Shown: positions 63,201 through 64,000 of the stretch, piece after piece
Numbering within the stretch: the stretch's first letter is position 1
Layout of the letters: the number at the start of each line of letters is the position of its first letter
DNA from: an uncultured Lachnospiraceae bacterium
Lineage (GTDB): Bacteria; Bacillota_A; Clostridia; Lachnospirales; Lachnospiraceae
Direction: 5' to 3'
Length of the DNA stretch: 64,000 bases
Assembly (NCBI GenBank): GCA_902801585.1
Contig: CADCIU010000016.1
Location: 1 to 64,000, forward strand
Position numbers and translations under genes: made by a program
Notes under the pieces: model-generated
Seen by the model: only the letters and a program-made list of their open reading frames with translations
What the model was told of the DNA's origin: nothing
Database searches by the model: none

Positions 63201-64000
63201 TACCAAGGCAACCCTGGAAGCAACGAAGGATTTCGCAGACTGGGGCAAGGCCGATGAGTTCAAGTTCGACCTGGCGGCAGTGACCGAAGGGGCACCTATG
63301 CCGACGAGCACAACGGCGACAGCTACCAAGGATGTACCGCTGGCAAGCTTCGGCGAGATCGAATATGAGGAGGCAGGAACCTACGAGTACACGATCACAG
63401 AGCAGAACGGCGGCGCTGACGGCGTTACATATGACACGACCCCTCACAAAGTCGTCGTGACAGTGACCAAGGCAGAGGATGCGACGAACAAGCTCACTGC
63501 AACAGTGAAGTATGACGATGCAGACAGCCTGACGATCACCAACACATATACATCTGTGAAAAAAGAGCTTGAAGCTACCAAACAGCTCGATGACTGGGGA
63601 ACCGCAGACAGCTTTACCTTTACGCTCAAAGCGAAGGGCGATGCACCTATGCCTGCAGATGCGGAAGACGGTGCGAAGTCTGTGGATGTAACGGAGAATG
63701 CTACTCTGGCGAAATTTGGCGAGATCGAATACGAGAAGGAAGGAACTTACGAGTATACGATCACAGAGGAGCCGGGCGATGCTGACGGTGTGACTTATGA
63801 TACGACCGACCATACGGCAGTAGTCACGGTCACAAAGGATCCGGAAACCAATGCACTGAGTGCGACGGTGAAATATGACGGCGGAAATGCCCTGATCATC
63901 ACCAACAGATACGCATCCTCAAATGTTGAGCTTCAGGCGAAGAAACAGTTTGAAGACTGGGGCAAGGCGGACAGCTTCACATTTACACTGGAGCCTGTTT
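57283..64000 (+). CDS. Second giant surface adhesin with choice-of-anchor-A domain (3' end missing)
   Basis: Open from ATG 57283 (MKSMKRLLAFLLAASMLFGS, signal peptide cut near FAAE; GGGAGAG upstream) to the window end, at least 2239 residues, with no stop in frame. After an acidic tract there is a head module (about 140-370) very similar to that of the first adhesin (DARFFDITIWANGTEIQPQSQVRVN). Next comes an unassigned region, then a choice-of-anchor-A domain (about 677-970, with FGIVADTYSQTGH near the start and ALFLAPEAE, GWILAKGTVDSHAEWHFY at the end). An FctA-like domain, a Cna-B-like domain, and at least eight repeats of about 115-125 residues follow. The anchor is outside the window. An adhesin role is inferred from family. 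Confidence 0.92.
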   Translation, partial: MKSMKRLLAFLLAASMLFGSNGITFAAEAAADEANGVAQETVVQEEAEENNASENDADQEVDDLNDENEDSEVISDQDAGSDGTTETADTTAPEEENKEDESAPATEDASAGEGASEEPAGEIPAEQENKPVYSAGELLFKGKDYQVTLSYDEKAEIPADAKLEVEEIGKDDPRYESYFEEAASAVDKSVTDARFFDITIWANGTEIQPQSQVRVNITYDEAIKVEDEAEVQAVHFEKEDEDPKVLDIETNDGSKVDEIAFDAPSFSVYGVLYTVDFQFEGFTFSIAGNSTILLSELAQKLNFYGESESKTFSVEDVADVAFTNDELIKIEKQEDGDWLLTSLQAFSTKETLTITMVNGDQFVVEVTDAANALTINTSLYDYDDATVLPFPSDFSTDNVYAFVYAGGNTELKNLPDNTPWAVVDMNGIKGSGSPFTVNVDSFNNQAWGGGNVAYSSLTDEQKQNLRVRVIHTDSAPKLGDLKNWANYEQAKFEKIWNGGFDGYDLSSAHASGSKPEGNYEVNFKKGNTQEHDVTLKFNPTTDKGPIPAGKYYVMFDAVSQDGNNHYYNVVEVKTDGSTDTVNLPLNEIWSSNQKFSNNWQSITATVITPKAGKTITPGGNKPIDGDYIESYLMGDYFYKFKERKTEIDEEHHIQRDEFIYELSKATYDNAKTPDDILGEAAEFGIVADTYSQTGHSETNYAVKNLNHNANTDVCGSGSGYMPFYVSNITGPSLDIDQTFCPIDLYIPADQDSKLHSHIQELKDSTFTEPEEIAGVPKLTEINMTHAEIESYVDGLISSGKQTSTALASKSTMKPVLSGNNKTVDTTQFPDGKTIYVDCTDCKDIIGTSGWIINKLPNQSIVFNIPGENVSIGEFHVNVYNESGEKIDESGSTTDARDDGTSEKNRKVDEIIFDHISFNAYQAKTLDLNNASALFLAPEAETVTQSNGAGWILAKGTVDSHAEWHFYRHSRHYKSKGDFSLSGQKKIMEGDAEKEYSEFSSMTFTFELYACDESGTIAPDANAIETVTANSTGEFKFNSLKFSHNDVPEGETRTFYYVIKEQVPEGGKVDGVKYDADPVRVKVVATDDGSGNISFVISTMGDEGWSDAITPDDDKVYEIGDFANTLENGSLKVKKIVNGDNAKNDQYEIAVKNSAGHYFGTDGTDKGTTAFYVTFAKDQEQTWSNLPAGTYTVEEKDASVSGYTWTPSGTGDVAVAAGQTATADVTNAYVKHTEAELKAEKNFTGRNWKPTDSFEFILKPVGDAPMPSDAETTEAGKQKKVTARNATAVSFGTIPYTEAGTYNYTITETKGNLPGVTYDTTPHTVKVAVNEDNNKHLVATVTYDKGTDAQEITNTFEDVTTHFEATKEIENWGTAESFTFTLTARTPSDAPMPAASGRTATATKDDTTAVFGDIKYEAPGTYVYVIKETDDHVPGITYDTSDHIVTVVVSQDNDTNELSATVTYGTGEDAESSLTITNTFTKVEATLKATKSINNWGSAESFTFTLAPVEGAPMPGDAATVEKTVTKGGSLEAVFGTIEYGEVGQYKYTITETDDGVPGVTYDTTPHEVIVDVHKAADSNALVADVTYDGESSLTIVNSYASTELALQATKSINEWGDAESFTFKLAAGKSLVKGVEGTSPMPASDTATATEENPTALFGSVKYEEEGTYNYTITEVDDHVAGITYDTTPHTVVVTVAKNASGDLVASAKYDTNKDSLTITNTFTSLKKQLEATKAIEEWGKATSFTFKLEAVNGAPMPASDTATVTKGGSMKAVFGEIEYKTTGEYDYTITEKNDHVDGVTYDTTPHPVHVSVTKNETTNALEATITYGKGEAEGSNLTITNTFAAVEAELQATKDFDSWGKATSFTFNLAAVSAVDDENNAISPIPVPASMTAQATQAATTASFGKIKYDQAGTYTYTITEQNGGVDGVSYDTTPHTAVVTVSKDPETNALTASVEYDDGEESLTITNTYASTKATLEATKDFADWGKADEFKFDLAAVTEGAPMPTSTTATATKDVPLASFGEIEYEEAGTYEYTITEQNGGADGVTYDTTPHKVVVTVTKAEDATNKLTATVKYDDADSLTITNTYTSVKKELEATKQLDDWGTADSFTFTLKAKGDAPMPADAEDGAKSVDVTENATLAKFGEIEYEKEGTYEYTITEEPGDADGVTYDTTDHTAVVTVTKDPETNALSATVKYDGGNALIITNRYASSNVELQAKKQFEDWGKADSFTFTLEPV
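60976..64000 (+). repeat. Eight complete and one partial ~350-bp coding repeats (APMP type)
   Basis: Units share ATK-x-x-x-x-WG-x-A-x-SFTF-x-LAAV near the start, APMP, FG-I-Y, TY-YTITE, GVTYDTTPH and LTITNTY at the end. Starts are near 60976 and then about every 330-390 bases. The ninth is cut by the window edge. Lys, Glu and Asn positions again fit isopeptide-stabilised pilin-like domains, but the sequence family differs from that of the first adhesin. Confidence 0.88.

Overview
The window looks like chromosomal DNA of a Gram-positive, anaerobic Clostridia-type bacterium, most likely a Lachnospiraceae relative. The reasons are strong AGGAGG-type ribosome sites, paired GlgC/GlgD subunits, a CIRCE operator, a HelD-type helicase, eukaryotic-like Ser/Thr kinases with zinc ribbons, and very large Cna-B/FctA-type surface adhesins. 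No rRNA, tRNA, CRISPR array, prophage or complete insertion sequence was seen. The species call is inference from gene content only.

Layout. 1-4.7 kb: the 3'-truncated end of a MATE exporter, a GNAT-like acetyltransferase, a rhodanese, an alpha/beta esterase and an unknown protein. 4.9-7.4 kb: a convergent pair made of a membrane-anchored C-type-lectin-like protein and a tail-anchored Ser/Thr kinase, both starting with a zinc ribbon. 7.5-10.8 kb: class II aldolase and the glycogen-synthesis pair glgC-glgD. 11-17 kb: a TetR regulator, a CIRCE-controlled lon protease followed by a 228-bp palindromic repeat, type-2 argC, a degenerate MocR regulator and a remnant of a DUF6273-like gene. 17.2-27 kb: HelD helicase, a Nudix ADP-sugar hydrolase, then a second Ser/Thr kinase followed by a 1650-residue membrane protein with Ig-like repeats. 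27-30.4 kb: a polar amino-acid ABC importer with a DapF-fold amino-acid racemase. 30.7-43.4 kb: mostly single genes for cell envelope and signalling (PRTase-like protein, VanY peptidase, phasin-like protein, transglutaminase-like protein, hybrid histidine kinase, MscS channel, SH3/3D-domain protein, C39-like peptidase, a 61-residue small protein, Nudix, AraC regulator).

43.7-64 kb is the dominant feature. Two giant surface proteins lie in tandem (4292 residues, and more than 2239 residues cut by the window edge). They share a signal peptide and an N-terminal module but carry different stalks: 14 FctA/Spy0128-like repeats in the first, and a choice-of-anchor-A head plus at least eight APMP-type repeats in the second. 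Both look like isopeptide-stabilised adhesin fibres. The first ends in a non-LPXTG sorting-like tail, and its leader contains a terminator-like hairpin.

The most unusual points are: CIRCE on lon with REP-like repeats on both sides; a MocR regulator that lost its PLP lysine and its C-terminus; the zinc-ribbon kinase/lectin pair with a coding 18-bp repeat; the paired giant adhesins built from near-identical repeats; and a small protein with its own promoter and terminator beside a cysteine peptidase-like gene.
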